Below, piece after piece: positions 33,296 through 45,987 of a stretch of DNA of 64,000 nt. This DNA is from Streptomyces xanthophaeus (lineage in GTDB: Bacteria; Actinomycetota; Actinomycetes; Streptomycetales; Streptomycetaceae). Every line of letters starts with the position of its first letter. Position 1 is the stretch's first letter. The translations under genes and the position numbers were made by a program. The stretch is taken from positions 3,873,501 to 3,937,500 of the forward strand of contig NZ_CP076543.1 of the NCBI RefSeq assembly GCF_030440515.1. The letters run 5' to 3'. Below the pieces are notes generated by a model. It worked only from the letters and a program-made list of their open reading frames with translations. It was not told the origin of the DNA and made no database searches.

Positions 33296-34504
33296 ATGGG
33301 CTTTGATCCGTGGGATGCCGCGTTCGTCGCCGATCCGTATCCGGCGTACCGGGAGTTGCGGGAGCAGGGGCGGGCCGTGTGGTGCGAGGCCACCGGGCAG
33401 TGGCTGGTGCCGCACTACGCCGATGTCAGTGCGCTGTTGCGGGACCGGCGGCTGGGACGGACCTACCTCCACCGGTTCTCGCACGAGGAGTTCGGCCGCG
33501 AGGCGCCGCCGCCGGAGCACGAACCCTTCCACGTGCTCAACGGCAACGGCCTGCTGGACCTGGAGGATCCCGCGCACGCGCGGGTGCGCAGGCTGGTGGC
33601 GAAGGCCTTCACGCCGCGGACGGTGGAGCGGCTCGTGCCCGCGGTGCAGCGGCTGGCCGGAGAGCTGGTGGGGCGGCTGCGTGCGGACGGGGGCGGGGAT
33701 CTGCTCACCGTCGTCGCCGAGCCGCTGCCGGTGGCGGTGATCGCGGAGCTGCTGGGCGTGCCCGAGGCGGACCGGGGGTTGCTGCGGCCCTGGTCGGCGG
33801 ACATCTGCGGGATGTTCGAGCTCCGGCCGGACGAGGAGACGGCGCGGCGCGCGGTGCGGGCGAGCGTCGACTTCAGCGCCTACCTCCGGGGGCTGATCGC
33901 CGAGCGGCGGAGCCGCCCCGGGGAGGATTTGATCTCCGGGCTGATCGCCGCCCACGATGAGGAGGGGCGGCTCAGCGAGCAGGAGATGATCTCCACCTGT
34001 GTACTGCTGCTGAACGCCGGGCACGAGGCCACCGTCAACACGACCGTCAACGGGTGGTGGGCGCTGTTCCGCAACCCCGCGCAGCTCGCCGCGCTCCGCG
34101 CCAGCCGCGATCCCGAAAAGTTGTCCACAGCTGTGGATGAACTCATGCGGTACGACACTCCCCTCCAGATGTTCGAACGCTGGGTGCTCGACGACATCCG
34201 GATCGGTGACACCGTCGTCCCCCGCGGGGCCGAGGTCGCGTTGCTCTTCGGGTCCGCGAACCGGGATCCCGCGCGCTTCGACGATCCCGACGCGCTGGAC
34301 CTCGTACGGGCCGACAACCCGCACCTGACGTTCGGGGCCGGGATCCACTACTGCCTCGGGGCGCCGCTGGCGCGGCGGGAGTTGGAGGCCTCCTTCGGGG
34401 CGCTGCTGGCGGACGGAGTCCCGCCGCTGCGGCTCGTCGAGGAGCCGCAGTGGCGGGACGGGTACGTCATCCGGGGGCTGGAGCAACTGCTGGTGGAGTT
34501 CTAG
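33296..34504 (+). CDS. Cytochrome P450
   Basis: A 402-aa soluble haem monooxygenase. The I-helix has LLLNAGHEATVNTTVN, the K-helix ExxR is ELMR (Glu282, Arg285) and the haem loop is FGAGIHYCLGAPLARRELE with ligand Cys353. The protein fits the CYP107-type bacterial class; in gene order it may correspond to a CYP107P member, an inference from memory. No ferredoxin or reductase gene is nearby, so it must borrow electrons. TAGGGT ends six bases before the ATG (leaderless). Substrate unknown. Confidence 0.93.
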   Translation: MGFDPWDAAFVADPYPAYRELREQGRAVWCEATGQWLVPHYADVSALLRDRRLGRTYLHRFSHEEFGREAPPPEHEPFHVLNGNGLLDLEDPAHARVRRLVAKAFTPRTVERLVPAVQRLAGELVGRLRADGGGDLLTVVAEPLPVAVIAELLGVPEADRGLLRPWSADICGMFELRPDEETARRAVRASVDFSAYLRGLIAERRSRPGEDLISGLIAAHDEEGRLSEQEMISTCVLLLNAGHEATVNTTVNGWWALFRNPAQLAALRASRDPEKLSTAVDELMRYDTPLQMFERWVLDDIRIGDTVVPRGAEVALLFGSANRDPARFDDPDALDLVRADNPHLTFGAGIHYCLGAPLARRELEASFGALLADGVPPLRLVEEPQWRDGYVIRGLEQLLVEF

Positions 34505-34549
34505 GGGCCCGGTCTCCGCCGGGCCGGCTCCTGGGCCGTCTCTTCCGGC

Positions 34550-36142
34550 CTAGGCGATCATGTCGCGGCGGCGCAGGGCTCCGAGGCCCGCCGCCGTCAG
34601 GGCCACCGCCAGGGCGGTCAGGGCCAGCAGCGGGGCCGGATCCAGGGCCTGCGCTCCCGGGAGCCGGGGCAGGTGGGCGAAGGGCGAGAGGTTCAGGACG
34701 GCCTGCGGGAGGTTCAGCGCGGGGCCGACCCAGCCCAGGGCCAGCGCACCCCCGGCCACCGCCCAGGCGGCCGCCGCGTACTGCGGGACCGCGCCGTACA
34801 GCAGCGCCGCCAGAGCCCCGATCAGCCACACCGCCGGGAGCTGGGCGAGCGTGGCTCCGATCGCCGCGCCCGGCTCCCGGCCGTGCCCGAGGCCGAGACC
34901 GAGGCCCGCCAGCAGCAGGATCAGCGCCGAGCCGCCGAAGGCCACGGCCAGGTGGCCGCCGGCCCAGCGCAGCCGGCCGACCGCGTTCGCGAGCAGCGGC
35001 TCCGCGCGCCCGCCCGACTCCTCGCCGCCCAGGCGCAGTACGGCCGAGACGGCGTACAGGGCGGCGACCATGCCGAACATGCCGGCCATCGTCGCGAGGA
35101 AGGCGTCGGTGAGCGCACCCTGCGCACCCGACCCGCCCTGCCCGCCCATCCGCTCGATGATCTCGCGGGTCCGGTCGTTGTCGCCGACCAGGTCCGCGGC
35201 GCCGTCCGCCATCCCGCCGAAGACGACACCGGCGGTCAGGAAGCCCGCGCTCCAGCCCAGTACGCTGCCGCGCTGCAGCCGCCAGGCCAGCGCACCCGCC
35301 GTGCCCAGGCGCCCCTCGGCCGGTCCCGGCCGCGACGGCAGGAAGCTCATGCCCAGGTCACGGCGCCCGGCCAGGGCGTACGCGGCGCCCGCCTGCACGG
35401 TGACGGCGGCGGCGAACAGGAGGAGCACCCACCAGCGTTCGGCGGCGAAGGCCCGTACGTTCTCCACCCAGCCGAGCGGCGAGGTCCAGGTCAGGGCCGA
35501 CCGCCCGCCCGCCGTACCGGCGTCGCCCGCGGCCTTCAGGACGAAGGCGGCGCCGAGCACGGCGGCCGTGATCCCCTTGGCGGCGCGTGCGCTCTCGGTC
35601 AGCTGGGCGGCGATGGCGGCGGTGCAGGCGAAGAGCATCCCGGTGGCCGCGACGGCCAGGCCGAGAGCGACCGCGCCGGGCGCGCCCTGCCCCGCGAGAC
35701 CGACTGCCACGAGCAGGGCGGTGCAGGCGTTGGCCACGAGGGCGGCCAGCAGGGCGGCGGTCAGCGGGGCCCGGCGCCCCACCATCGCCGCGGAGAGCAG
35801 TTCCTGACGGCCCGTCTCCTCTTCCTCGCGGGTGTGCCGCACGACGATGATCAGGCTCATGGCGGCCGCGAGGACGGCGGCGTAGACACCGCCCCGCCAG
35901 GCGGTCAGGGCGCCGAGCGAATCGTCGAAGACCGGTCCGTACAGGGCGCGCATCGAGCTGTTGGCGTTCATCGAGGCGGCGGCCCGGGCGCGTTCGGCTG
36001 CGGTGGCGTACACACTGCCCAGCGAGCCGGGCATGCTCACCACCATGAGCGTGGTGACCAGCGTCCACACCGGCATCATCACGCGGTCGCGGCGCAGGGC
36101 GAGCCTCAGCAGCGCCCCGGTTCCGGCCAGTTGGTTCTTCAT
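34550..36142 (-). CDS. ABC-2 type exporter permease
   Basis: A 530-aa membrane protein with about twelve helices, about double the size of a usual ABC-2 permease and arranged as two six-helix halves (restarting near [20 protein letters not shown]). This is the form of the polyketide-antibiotic exporters of actinobacteria. Features include [20 protein letters not shown] in the first half and [20 protein letters not shown] in the second, a repeated EE(E/S)-TG/GGR-EL/PLL motif. Its ATG overlaps the ATPase stop by four bases. Exports hydrophobic drugs or metabolites; cargo unknown. Confidence 0.87.
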   Translation of the reverse strand: MKNQLAGTGALLRLALRRDRVMMPVWTLVTTLMVVSMPGSLGSVYATAAERARAAASMNANSSMRALYGPVFDDSLGALTAWRGGVYAAVLAAAMSLIIVVRHTREEEETGRQELLSAAMVGRRAPLTAALLAALVANACTALLVAVGLAGQGAPGAVALGLAVAATGMLFACTAAIAAQLTESARAAKGITAAVLGAAFVLKAAGDAGTAGGRSALTWTSPLGWVENVRAFAAERWWVLLLFAAAVTVQAGAAYALAGRRDLGMSFLPSRPGPAEGRLGTAGALAWRLQRGSVLGWSAGFLTAGVVFGGMADGAADLVGDNDRTREIIERMGGQGGSGAQGALTDAFLATMAGMFGMVAALYAVSAVLRLGGEESGGRAEPLLANAVGRLRWAGGHLAVAFGGSALILLLAGLGLGLGHGREPGAAIGATLAQLPAVWLIGALAALLYGAVPQYAAAAWAVAGGALALGWVGPALNLPQAVLNLSPFAHLPRLPGAQALDPAPLLALTALAVALTAAGLGALRRRDMIA

Positions 36143-37032
36143 CGGGTCGCCTCTTCCCCGTAGTGGCGCAGGAAGAGCTCTTCGAGGGTGGGCGGGGTCG
36201 AGGTCAGCGACCGCACGCCCGACGCGGTGAGGGAGCGGAGTACCGCGTCCAGCTTGTCGGTGTCGGCCTGGAGGCGGACCTTCAGCCCCTGCACCTGGAC
36301 GTCGTACACGCCCGGCAGGTGGGCGAGGCCGTTCGGCGGGCCGGCCAGCTCGGCGCTGATCGACGTACGGGTGAGGTGGCGGAGTTCGGCGAGGGTGCCG
36401 GTCTCCACGGTGCGGCCCTTGCGGATGATGCTGACCCGGTCGCAGAGGGCCTCGACCTCGCTGAGGATGTGCGAGCTGAGCAGGATGGTGCGTCCGGCGG
36501 CGCGCGCCTCGGCCACGCAGCCCTGGAAGACCTCCTCCATCAGCGGGTCGAGGCCGGAGGTGGGTTCGTCGAGGACGAGCAGCTCGACGTCGGAGGCGAA
36601 GGCCGCGACGAGGGCGACCTTCTGCCGGTTGCCCTTGGAGTACGTGCGCCCCTTCTTGGTGGGGTCCAGCTCGAACCGCTCGAGGAGTTCGGCGCGCCGG
36701 GTCCTGTCGAGGCCGCCGCGGAGTCGTCCGTAGAGGTCTATGACCTCGCCGCCGGAGAGGTTGCGCCACAGGGTGACGTCTCCGGGGACGTAGGCGACGC
36801 GGCGGTGGAGGGCGACCGCGTCGGCCCAGGGGTCGCCGCCGAGGAGTTCGGCGGTGCCGGAGTCGGCGCGCAGCAGGCCCAGCAGGATCCGGATGGTGGT
36901 GGACTTGCCGGCGCCGTTGGGACCGAGGAAGCCGTGGACCTCGCCGGTGGTGACCGCGAGATCGAGTCCGTCCAGTGCGCGGGTGCGGCCGAATGCCTTA
37001 TGGAGGCCGGCAACGCTGATTGCCTTCGTCAT
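36139..37032 (-). CDS. ABC exporter ATP-binding subunit
   Basis: A 297-aa ATPase: Walker [15 protein letters not shown] (about 39-52), Q-loop region [13 protein letters not shown], signature [12 protein letters not shown], Walker [14 protein letters not shown], switch His in LLSSHILSE. The signature has SKGNRQK rather than LSGGQ, normal for the DrrA-like drug-export group, and the C-terminal 80 residues form the usual extra domain. TACGTT ends seven bases before the ATG (leaderless). It faces a MarR-type regulator across a perfect palindrome, so induction by the exported drug is likely. Confidence 0.92.
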   Translation of the reverse strand: MTKAISVAGLHKAFGRTRALDGLDLAVTTGEVHGFLGPNGAGKSTTIRILLGLLRADSGTAELLGGDPWADAVALHRRVAYVPGDVTLWRNLSGGEVIDLYGRLRGGLDRTRRAELLERFELDPTKKGRTYSKGNRQKVALVAAFASDVELLVLDEPTSGLDPLMEEVFQGCVAEARAAGRTILLSSHILSEVEALCDRVSIIRKGRTVETGTLAELRHLTRTSISAELAGPPNGLAHLPGVYDVQVQGLKVRLQADTDKLDAVLRSLTASGVRSLTSTPPTLEELFLRHYGEEATR

Positions 37033-37052
37033 GGTTCCGAACGTACGCTACT

Positions 37053-37082
37053 TTCACAAATTTGTGAAGCTTGAGAATCTCA
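37053..37082. promoter_or_regulatory. Divergent operator for exporter and MarR-type genes
   Basis: A perfect 16-bp palindrome TTCACAAATTTGTGAA (37053-37068) followed by a second short dyad TGAGAATCTCA (37072-37082), in an otherwise AT-rich spacer of 72 bp between divergent starts. It sits upstream of both -10 boxes and suits one dimeric repressor controlling both sides. Confidence 0.8.
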
Positions 37083-37104
37083 GGAATCACGTAAAGTCGG
37101 GAAG

Positions 37105-37659
37105 GTGGCAGATGACATGGTGAATGTGGACACGGGGACCGAGAACGGAAGCGATGCGGGCACCGAAACCGGCGCCGATGGGGGCGCCCGGGACGGCGAC
37201 GCCGTCTCCCGCTTCGTCGAGCGGTTCGCCGCGCAGCTGACCGAGGCCGGGATGCAGCGGATGGCCGCGCGCGTCTTCGCCCAGCTGCTGGCCAGCGACG
37301 GCGGCGCGATGACCTCGGCGGAGCTGGGCGAGGCCCTGCAGATCAGCCCGGCGGCGGTATCGGGCGCCGTGTCCTACCTGACCCAGGTCAACATGGTCAG
37401 CCGCGAACGCGAACCGGGATCACGCCGCGACCGGTACGTCCTGCACAACGAGCTCTGGTACGAGACCTTCACGCGCCGCGACCAGGTCCTGACCCTGTGG
37501 GAGAAGACCCTGCGCGAGGGCGCGGCCACCCTCGGCACGGACTCTCCCGCCGGGGCGCGCGTCGCGGAGACGGCGGCCTTCTTCGAGTTCATGCAGGGCG
37601 AGATGCTGGGTCTGATGGACCGCTGGCGGGTCCACAAGGCGGCGATCGGCCTCGGCTGA
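37105..37659 (+). CDS. MarR/GbsR-type transcriptional regulator
   Basis: A 184-aa winged-helix regulator with an acidic, low-complexity N-terminus of about 30 residues. The DNA-binding part reads AARVFAQLLASDGGAMTSAE, LGEALQISPAAVSGAVSYLT, and the wing SREREPGSRRDRYVL; the C-terminus is helical. The start is a GTG with TAAAGT ending seven bases before it (leaderless). Divergent from the drug-exporter operon and likely its repressor through the palindrome at 37053-37068. Confidence 0.88.
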   Translation: MADDMVNVDTGTENGSDAGTETGADGGARDGDAVSRFVERFAAQLTEAGMQRMAARVFAQLLASDGGAMTSAELGEALQISPAAVSGAVSYLTQVNMVSREREPGSRRDRYVLHNELWYETFTRRDQVLTLWEKTLREGAATLGTDSPAGARVAETAAFFEFMQGEMLGLMDRWRVHKAAIGLG

Positions 37660-37800
37660 GCGGGCCTGGGCGGGCCGGAGAGGGCCTGAGCGGGCCTGAG
37701 CCGGCCGGAGCGGGCCTGGGCCGGCCGATCACACGGTGATCAGATCCGGAAGCACCGATACCCGCAGACGGGACACCTCATGCGTGCCATGCTGGAACGC

Positions 37801-38220
37801 ATGAACCTGGAGGACCTGGTACGGCTGCGCCGCGCCCGGGACATGATGGACCGCGAGTACGCGGAGCCGCTGGACGTTCAGGCACTCGCGAACGTCGCCC
37901 TCATGTCGCCGGGGCACTTCTCCCGCAGCTTCCGCACCGCCTTCGGGGAGACCCCGTACAGCTACCTCATGACCCGCCGCGTCGAACGCGCGAAAGCTCT
38001 GCTGCGACGCGGCGACATGAGCGTGACGGATGTCTGCTTCGCCGTCGGATGCACCTCGCTGGGATCCTTCAGCTCGCGCTTCACCGAGCTCGTCGGCGAG
38101 ACCCCCAGTGCCTACCGGGCCCGCAGCCACGACGACGGCGCGGCGATCCCGGCGTGCGTCGCCAAGATCCTCACGCGACCGGTCAGGATCGGAGAAGCGA
38201 AATCCGCACCCTCCTCGTAG
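37801..38220 (+). CDS. AraC-family DNA-binding protein (HTH domain only)
   Basis: A 139-aa protein consisting almost only of the AraC double HTH: LDVQALANVALMSPGHFSRS, FRTAFGETPYSYLMTRRVER, then MSVTDVCFAVGCTSLGSFSS, RFTELVGETPSAYR. No ligand-binding domain is present. The ATG at 37801 is preferred, with CATGCT ending seven bases upstream; an in-frame ATG at 37780 would add seven residues. A VOC gene starts ten bp after its stop, though that gene has its own -10 box. Regulation of the VOC and UvrA-like genes is inferred. Confidence 0.85.
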   Translation: MNLEDLVRLRRARDMMDREYAEPLDVQALANVALMSPGHFSRSFRTAFGETPYSYLMTRRVERAKALLRRGDMSVTDVCFAVGCTSLGSFSSRFTELVGETPSAYRARSHDDGAAIPACVAKILTRPVRIGEAKSAPSS

Positions 38221-38230
38221 CGTCGACGGC

Positions 38231-38647
38231 ATGGACATCAACCTCTCGCAGTGCTTCATCGCAGTCGACGACCACGACAAGGCGCTCGCCTTCTACCGCG
38301 ACGTCCTCGGCCTGGAGGTCCGCAACGACGTCGGGTTCGAGGGGATGCGCTGGGTGACCGTCGCCTCCCCCACGCAGCCGGACGTGGAGATCGTCCTCGA
38401 ACCGCCGCTCGCCGACCCGGGCGCCTCGGCGGCCGACAAGCAGGCCATGGCGGAGCTGCTGGCCAAGGGCCTGCTGCGCGGCGTGATCTTCTCCACCGAC
38501 GACGTCGACGCCACCTTCGAACACATCCGGGCCGCCGGCGGGGAGGTGCTGCAGGAGCCCGTCGACCAGCCGTACGGCGTCCGCGACTGCGCCTTCCGGG
38601 ACCCGGCGGGCAACATGCTCCGCTTCAACCAGCCCCGCAAGCCCTAG
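38231..38647 (+). CDS. VOC-superfamily (glyoxalase/bleomycin-resistance fold) protein
   Basis: A 138-aa single VOC protein with two beta-alpha-beta-beta-beta units: INLSQCFIAVDDHDKALAFY RDVLGL, VEIVLEPPL, then LRGVIFSTDDVDATFEHIRA and YGVRDCAFRDPAGNMLRFNQ, the usual second metal-binding region. Members bind or modify antibiotics or act as dioxygenases or glyoxalases. TAGCGT ends seven bases before the ATG. Its place between an AraC gene and a UvrA-like ATPase suggests a drug-response unit, as seen in many actinomycetes. Confidence 0.85.
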   Translation: MDINLSQCFIAVDDHDKALAFYRDVLGLEVRNDVGFEGMRWVTVASPTQPDVEIVLEPPLADPGASAADKQAMAELLAKGLLRGVIFSTDDVDATFEHIRAAGGEVLQEPVDQPYGVRDCAFRDPAGNMLRFNQPRKP

Positions 38648-38714
38648 CCGCCGACTGCCTCAGGAGTCCGCGCAGGAGTCCGCGCAGGCGGCCCGCCCGA
38701 GAGATGGAGACACG

Positions 38715-41120
<2,406 letters not shown>

Positions 41121-41227
41121 TCCGCCGTCGCCGGGACCCGACGCGGGTCGGGTCCCGGCCCCTGGCCGCTGCCTGGCGTGGTCGGCGGACGGATCAGTCC
41201 CGCCCCACGACCAACGGTGCGACCTCC

Positions 41228-41375
41228 CTGACGGACACGCCCGCCATCGTCCTGGTCCACGGGTTCTGGGGCGGCGCCGCCCACTGGGCCGAGGTCATCA
41301 CCGAGCCGTGCCGGTGGCCGGTCGCCGGTCGCCGGTCTCATCGAAGAGGCCGCGCTCGCCCTGTCGTCCCCCTGA
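41228..41375 (+). pseudogene. Collapsed alpha/beta-hydrolase gene (both ends, middle deleted)
   Basis: A leading piece reads [20 protein letters not shown] then AEVIT, the classic N-terminus of an alpha/beta-hydrolase with the oxyanion HGFWGG. Near 41337 another frame reads [13 protein letters not shown] and stops at 41373-41375, like the C-terminal helix of the same family. The roughly 200 residues between, including the nucleophile elbow, are absent and the frame is shifted. No start codon is in place. A deletion remnant. Confidence 0.6.
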
Positions 41376-41964
41376 CGGGGAGCGCGCGCCCGCGGCGCGC
41401 GGGCCGGGCGTGGCCCAGCCCGCCGGAGTGCGGGGCCCACAGGGCCCCGCCCGCCGCCGGGTCGCCCGCGAGCCGCACCACCACCGTGGCCGGGGCGGTG
41501 GCCGTACGGGGCCACGGGCGCGGCGGCAGCACCCGCCGGCCCAGCAGTCCCAGGGTCAGCGCGTGCCGCCCGCCGGCGAGCACCAGCACCGGCGCCCGCC
41601 ACCTCGCCCGGACGACCACGGCCTCGTACGGGGTCCAGCGCACATCGGGGTCCCGCAGCAGGCGCCGGACCCGCCGGACGGCCAGCAGCTCCCGCGCCCC
41701 GAACAGCACCGGGCTCAGCACCACGCCCAGCGCGGCCACCGGCGCCGGCGGCCCGCCGAGCAGGGCCGCGACCACCACCGGCCAGCAGAACACCGGCAGC
41801 AGGCACAGCAGCAGCGCGTCGCGCCGCCAGTCGTCCAGCGCGTCCCTCGCGTCCTGCCGATCCGGTGCGTCCTGCTGATCCGGTGCGTCCCGCGGATCCG
41901 GTGCGTCCGGTGCACCCCGTTCCCGTGCACCCGCTGTGGTCACCGGGGCACGGTGAGCGTCCAT
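41338..41964 (-). CDS. Hypothetical membrane protein
   Basis: A 208-aa protein with no recognised family. The N-terminus has [20 protein letters not shown], a tandem acidic/basic repeat, then two membrane helices (about residues 52-95, [20 protein letters not shown] and [20 protein letters not shown]) and a basic cytoplasmic half. The start overlaps the lipid-kinase-like gene by 25 bp, so it is cotranscribed. Its last 12 codons run antisense into the hydrolase remnant, so the C-terminus may have been altered by the same deletion. Confidence 0.6.
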   Translation of the reverse strand: MDAHRAPVTTAGARERGAPDAPDPRDAPDQQDAPDRQDARDALDDWRRDALLLCLLPVFCWPVVVAALLGGPPAPVAALGVVLSPVLFGARELLAVRRVRRLLRDPDVRWTPYEAVVVRARWRAPVLVLAGGRHALTLGLLGRRVLPPRPWPRTATAPATVVVRLAGDPAAGGALWAPHSGGLGHARPARRGRALPVRGTTGRARPLR

Positions 41965-42794
41965 GCCCCGGGACGCAGGGTCCACGTACGGCGGCGGACC
42001 GGGCCGGTCAGCGCCGCGTCGGCGCGGTAGCGGAAGTCCTGGCCCGACACCGTCACCGTCTTCGCCCGGGCCGTGACCGTCGATTCGGCGGAGCTGCCGC
42101 CACCCGTCCGGACCACTACCTCCGCCGGACCGCCGTCGTCCCGGGTGCGAACCGAGACGTCCTCCACGGGCCGGTCCACATCCGCCAGCAACACCCCGTC
42201 GGCCTCGACCCGCAGCCGGTGCCGACCGGTGGCCGCGCCGCCGGCCGCCGTCACCGGCCGGACCAGCGTCCGGACCAGCGAGCGGTACGCGCTCCACACC
42301 GAAGGCCCGGCGGGCCGCGGGACCCCGTGCACCGGCGGGATCCGCAGCGCACCGAGCACCACGCCGTCGCTGTCGTCGACCAGCAGGTCACAGACCCGCA
42401 CCGACCCGTCGAGGACCGCCCGGGCCGCGGCGACGGCCGAAAGCGGCACGCCGAGGGACCTCGCCAGCCCCAGCGACCCCACCGGGCCCACCGGAACCAG
42501 CGCCAGGGGGCCCTCCCCCAGCCCGCGCTCGCGGTGCAGCAGCCCCACGGCGCGCACCAGGGCCCGGTCGTCACCGACGATCACCAGCCGCCGATGACCC
42601 CGGCGGGCAAGAGCCCGCGCAAATTCCTCCTGCGAATCCGGGAGGCAGATTTTCGCTGCCGCGCCCGCTGACAACACATCCTTCGCGATCCGCACGGACT
42701 CGCCGTCAAGACGGCGGGCGACCGGGTCGACGAGCACGAGCAGGCCGCCTACCGGCGCGCCCGCTTGGCTCATGGTGGGCTCTGGAGCCGACAC
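41940..42794 (-). CDS. Diacylglycerol/sphingosine-kinase-like protein
   Basis: A 284-aa protein related to the DAG-kinase catalytic fold. GLLVLVDPVARRLDG resembles the N-terminal strand, RLVIVGDDRALVRAV replaces the canonical GGDGT nucleotide loop, and PLALVPVGPVGSLGLARSLG takes the place of the usual PxGTxNDxAR region. With GGDGT read as VGDDR and GTxND as GPVGS, catalysis is doubtful, and it may be a non-catalytic relative. The GTG at 42794 has GGAAGGA six bases upstream and is preferred to the ATG at 42773. Divergent from purA. Confidence 0.65.
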   Translation of the reverse strand: MSAPEPTMSQAGAPVGGLLVLVDPVARRLDGESVRIAKDVLSAGAAAKICLPDSQEEFARALARRGHRRLVIVGDDRALVRAVGLLHRERGLGEGPLALVPVGPVGSLGLARSLGVPLSAVAAARAVLDGSVRVCDLLVDDSDGVVLGALRIPPVHGVPRPAGPSVWSAYRSLVRTLVRPVTAAGGAATGRHRLRVEADGVLLADVDRPVEDVSVRTRDDGGPAEVVVRTGGGSSAESTVTARAKTVTVSGQDFRYRADAALTGPVRRRTWTLRPGAWTLTVPR

Positions 42795-42957
42795 CTCGGT
42801 CCTTCCTCGGGTAGCATCTTTGTGCAAGAGGCCCTTGCGCTATTGCGCCAGGGCCTTCGTCTATTCCGGGGTACCGGTCCGACGGCTCAGCCTGCGGTGT
42901 ACATCGTCGTACGCCCCCTGACCTTGGACATGCCCCATCCGGAAGAGGTGTACGCCT

Positions 42958-44241
<1,284 letters not shown>

Positions 44242-44265
44242 GACACCCTTCGGACCCCGGTCCCC

Positions 44266-44307
44266 CCGGAGGGGCGGCAGGCGCACCCGCGCCCGCCGCC
44301 CCTCCGG
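44266..44307 (+). terminator. purA terminator hairpin
   Basis: Perfect 13-bp stem (44266-44278 / 44295-44307) with a 16-base loop, then CGTTTTCC. It begins 25 bp after the purA stop. Confidence 0.85.
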
Positions 44308-44402
44308 CGTTTTCCGGGAAAGAAAATTCCCGGGCCCTGTCACATCCGTGCGCTCCCCTCCGTCAGTGCTGTGCAGACACCGGCCGAAGGAGAGCAGCAG
44401 CC

Positions 44403-44909
44403 ATGACGAACACCTCCAACACCTCCGTCACCTCCATCTCGCGGATGCCGAACCCGGCCGCATTCGTCCCCGAGCTGAACGACGTCAGCGCCGCCCTCTT
44501 CCGGGCCACGGGCAACCGTTCGGTGCCGCGGACCACGATGAGCCTGGTCCACCTGCGCGCCGGGCAGATCGTCGGCAACACCTACCTGACCGTCCTGAAC
44601 ACCGGCTTCCTCCGCAAGGCCGGGGAGTCCGAGGAGCGCATCACGGCCGTCGCCTCGTGGCAGGACGCCCCCTGCTACACGGCCGCCGAGCGGGCCGCCC
44701 TAGCCCTGGTGGAGGCCACCCTCCAGCCCGCCCCGCACGGCCGGGAGCGGGTCACCGACGAGCTGTACGCCGAGGTCGCCGCGCACTACGACGAGAAGGC
44801 CCTGGCCACCCTCACCATCGCGATCGGGCAGATCAGCTTCTTCATCGCCCTGGCCGTCATCGGCAAGCCGCAGCCGGTCACCTCGCTGGCCGACGAGCAG
44901 TGGGGCTGA
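44403..44909 (+). CDS. AhpD/carboxymuconolactone-decarboxylase-like protein lacking the CxxC
   Basis: A 168-aa protein whose fold follows the AhpD/CMD family: MSLVHLRAGQIVGNTYLTVL in place of the usual RxSQxNGCAYC, then LRKAGESEERITAVASWQDA and ERAALALVEATL. The two peroxidatic cysteines and the nearby histidine are replaced (GNTYL, with Asn for His), so alkylhydroperoxidase chemistry is not possible in the normal way. One cysteine (DAPCYT, near residue 95) lies elsewhere. GGAGAGC precedes the ATG at 44403. Likely a binding or structural protein, or a different activity. Confidence 0.75.
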   Translation: MTNTSNTSVTSISRMPNPAAFVPELNDVSAALFRATGNRSVPRTTMSLVHLRAGQIVGNTYLTVLNTGFLRKAGESEERITAVASWQDAPCYTAAERAALALVEATLQPAPHGRERVTDELYAEVAAHYDEKALATLTIAIGQISFFIALAVIGKPQPVTSLADEQWG

Positions 44910-44926
44910 GGGCCCGGCGGGCCGCC

Positions 44927-44979
44927 GCAGGGCCCCATAAGGCCGCCTGCAAGGCCCCGTAAGGCCGCCGCAGGCCCCC
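44927..44979. repeat. Imperfect 21/22-bp direct repeat
   Basis: Two and a half copies of a unit of the form GCAGGGCCCCATAAGGCCGC directly after the AhpD-like gene (44927-44948, 44949-44969, partial to 44979). The remaining spacer to 45118 is G/C homopolymer-rich and shows no gene. Confidence 0.75.
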
Positions 44980-45118
44980 CTGGCCCCACAGTCCCCCGCG
45001 CGCCCCCGCGGGGCGGGACCGGTCTCGGGGGGCGGGTTCCGGGTGGCCGGAAATATGATGTCCACGGGCTTTTCGCGCAGCGGAAGCAGGGACGAATGGA
45101 TGCACCTCGGAGCGTTCC

Positions 45119-45955
45119 GTGACTCCTCGCCGTGCCCCGCGGGCGGCCAGCGCCGACCTGCTCAGCACGCTCGGACGGCTCGCCGACCAGGCCCGCCGCG
45201 GGGTGGAGCTGCAGCAGGCCCGGGTGGACCTGGCCGAGGCGCTGCAGAGCGAGATGCTGCCCGCCTCGCTGCCGGCGCTGCCGGGCCTGCGGACCGCCGC
45301 CCGGTACGCGCCCGCCCGGCACGGCCTGGACATCGGCGGCGACTGGTACGACGGCTTCCGGCTGCCCGAGGGAGCCCTCGCCTTCTGCATCGGTGACGTC
45401 CAGGGCCACGACGTGGAGGCGGCGGCCTTCATGGGGCAGGTACGGATCTGCCTGCGTGCCGTGGCGGCCGTCGTCGTCGACCCCGGCGAGGTGCTGAGCC
45501 GGGCCAACGAGGTGCTGCTCTCCATGGACCGCGACCTCTTCGCGACCTGCAGTCTGCTCCGCTTCGATCCGGAGACACGGGAGCTGGAGACCGCCCGGGC
45601 CGGCCATGTTCCGTCAGTCTGGGCCACCGTCGACGGCGAGTACGGCATAGCCGAGGAGGACGGCGGCCTGCCGTTGAACCTGATGCCCGGGGCGGGGTAC
45701 GCGGTGACCCGCCGCAGGCTCACGAAGGCGGGGTCGATCGTGCTGCTCACCGACGGTGTGGTCGAGGGTCCGAAATTCCCGATCGAGGTGGGACTGGAGC
45801 GGGTGGCCAAGGTGGTGCGGGAGGCTGCGGGCACCGATCCGGGCGAGCTGGCCGCCGAGGTGATGAAGGTGGCCGACTCCACGGGCCACGCCGACGACGC
45901 CGCCGTGCTGGTGCTCACCCATGACGCCCGGCCCGATCCGCAAGACACCCCCTAG
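45119..45955 (+). CDS. PP2C-type (SpoIIE/RsbU) serine/threonine phosphatase
   Basis: A 278-aa soluble phosphatase. After a helical start (ADLLSTLGRLADQARRGVEL, typical linker) the catalytic domain has LDIGGDWYDGFRLPEG (metal Asp), FCIGDVQGHDVEAAAFMGQV, TARAGHVPSVW, IVLLTDGVVEGP and HADDAAVLVL, covering all PPM metal motifs. Such proteins dephosphorylate anti-sigma-factor antagonists. No sensor domain is fused. A GTG start with GGAG upstream. The MASE1 membrane gene follows 32 bp later, so the two may form a signalling pair. Confidence 0.9.
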   Translation: MTPRRAPRAASADLLSTLGRLADQARRGVELQQARVDLAEALQSEMLPASLPALPGLRTAARYAPARHGLDIGGDWYDGFRLPEGALAFCIGDVQGHDVEAAAFMGQVRICLRAVAAVVVDPGEVLSRANEVLLSMDRDLFATCSLLRFDPETRELETARAGHVPSVWATVDGEYGIAEEDGGLPLNLMPGAGYAVTRRRLTKAGSIVLLTDGVVEGPKFPIEVGLERVAKVVREAAGTDPGELAAEVMKVADSTGHADDAAVLVLTHDARPDPQDTP

Positions 45956-45987
45956 CGCGTGTCACGGCCCGCGGGGACGCCGGGCTG

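Noticed and set aside
42795..42957. Purine riboswitch before purA
   Set aside because: No recognisable aptamer core; nothing beyond a promoter-sized spacer.
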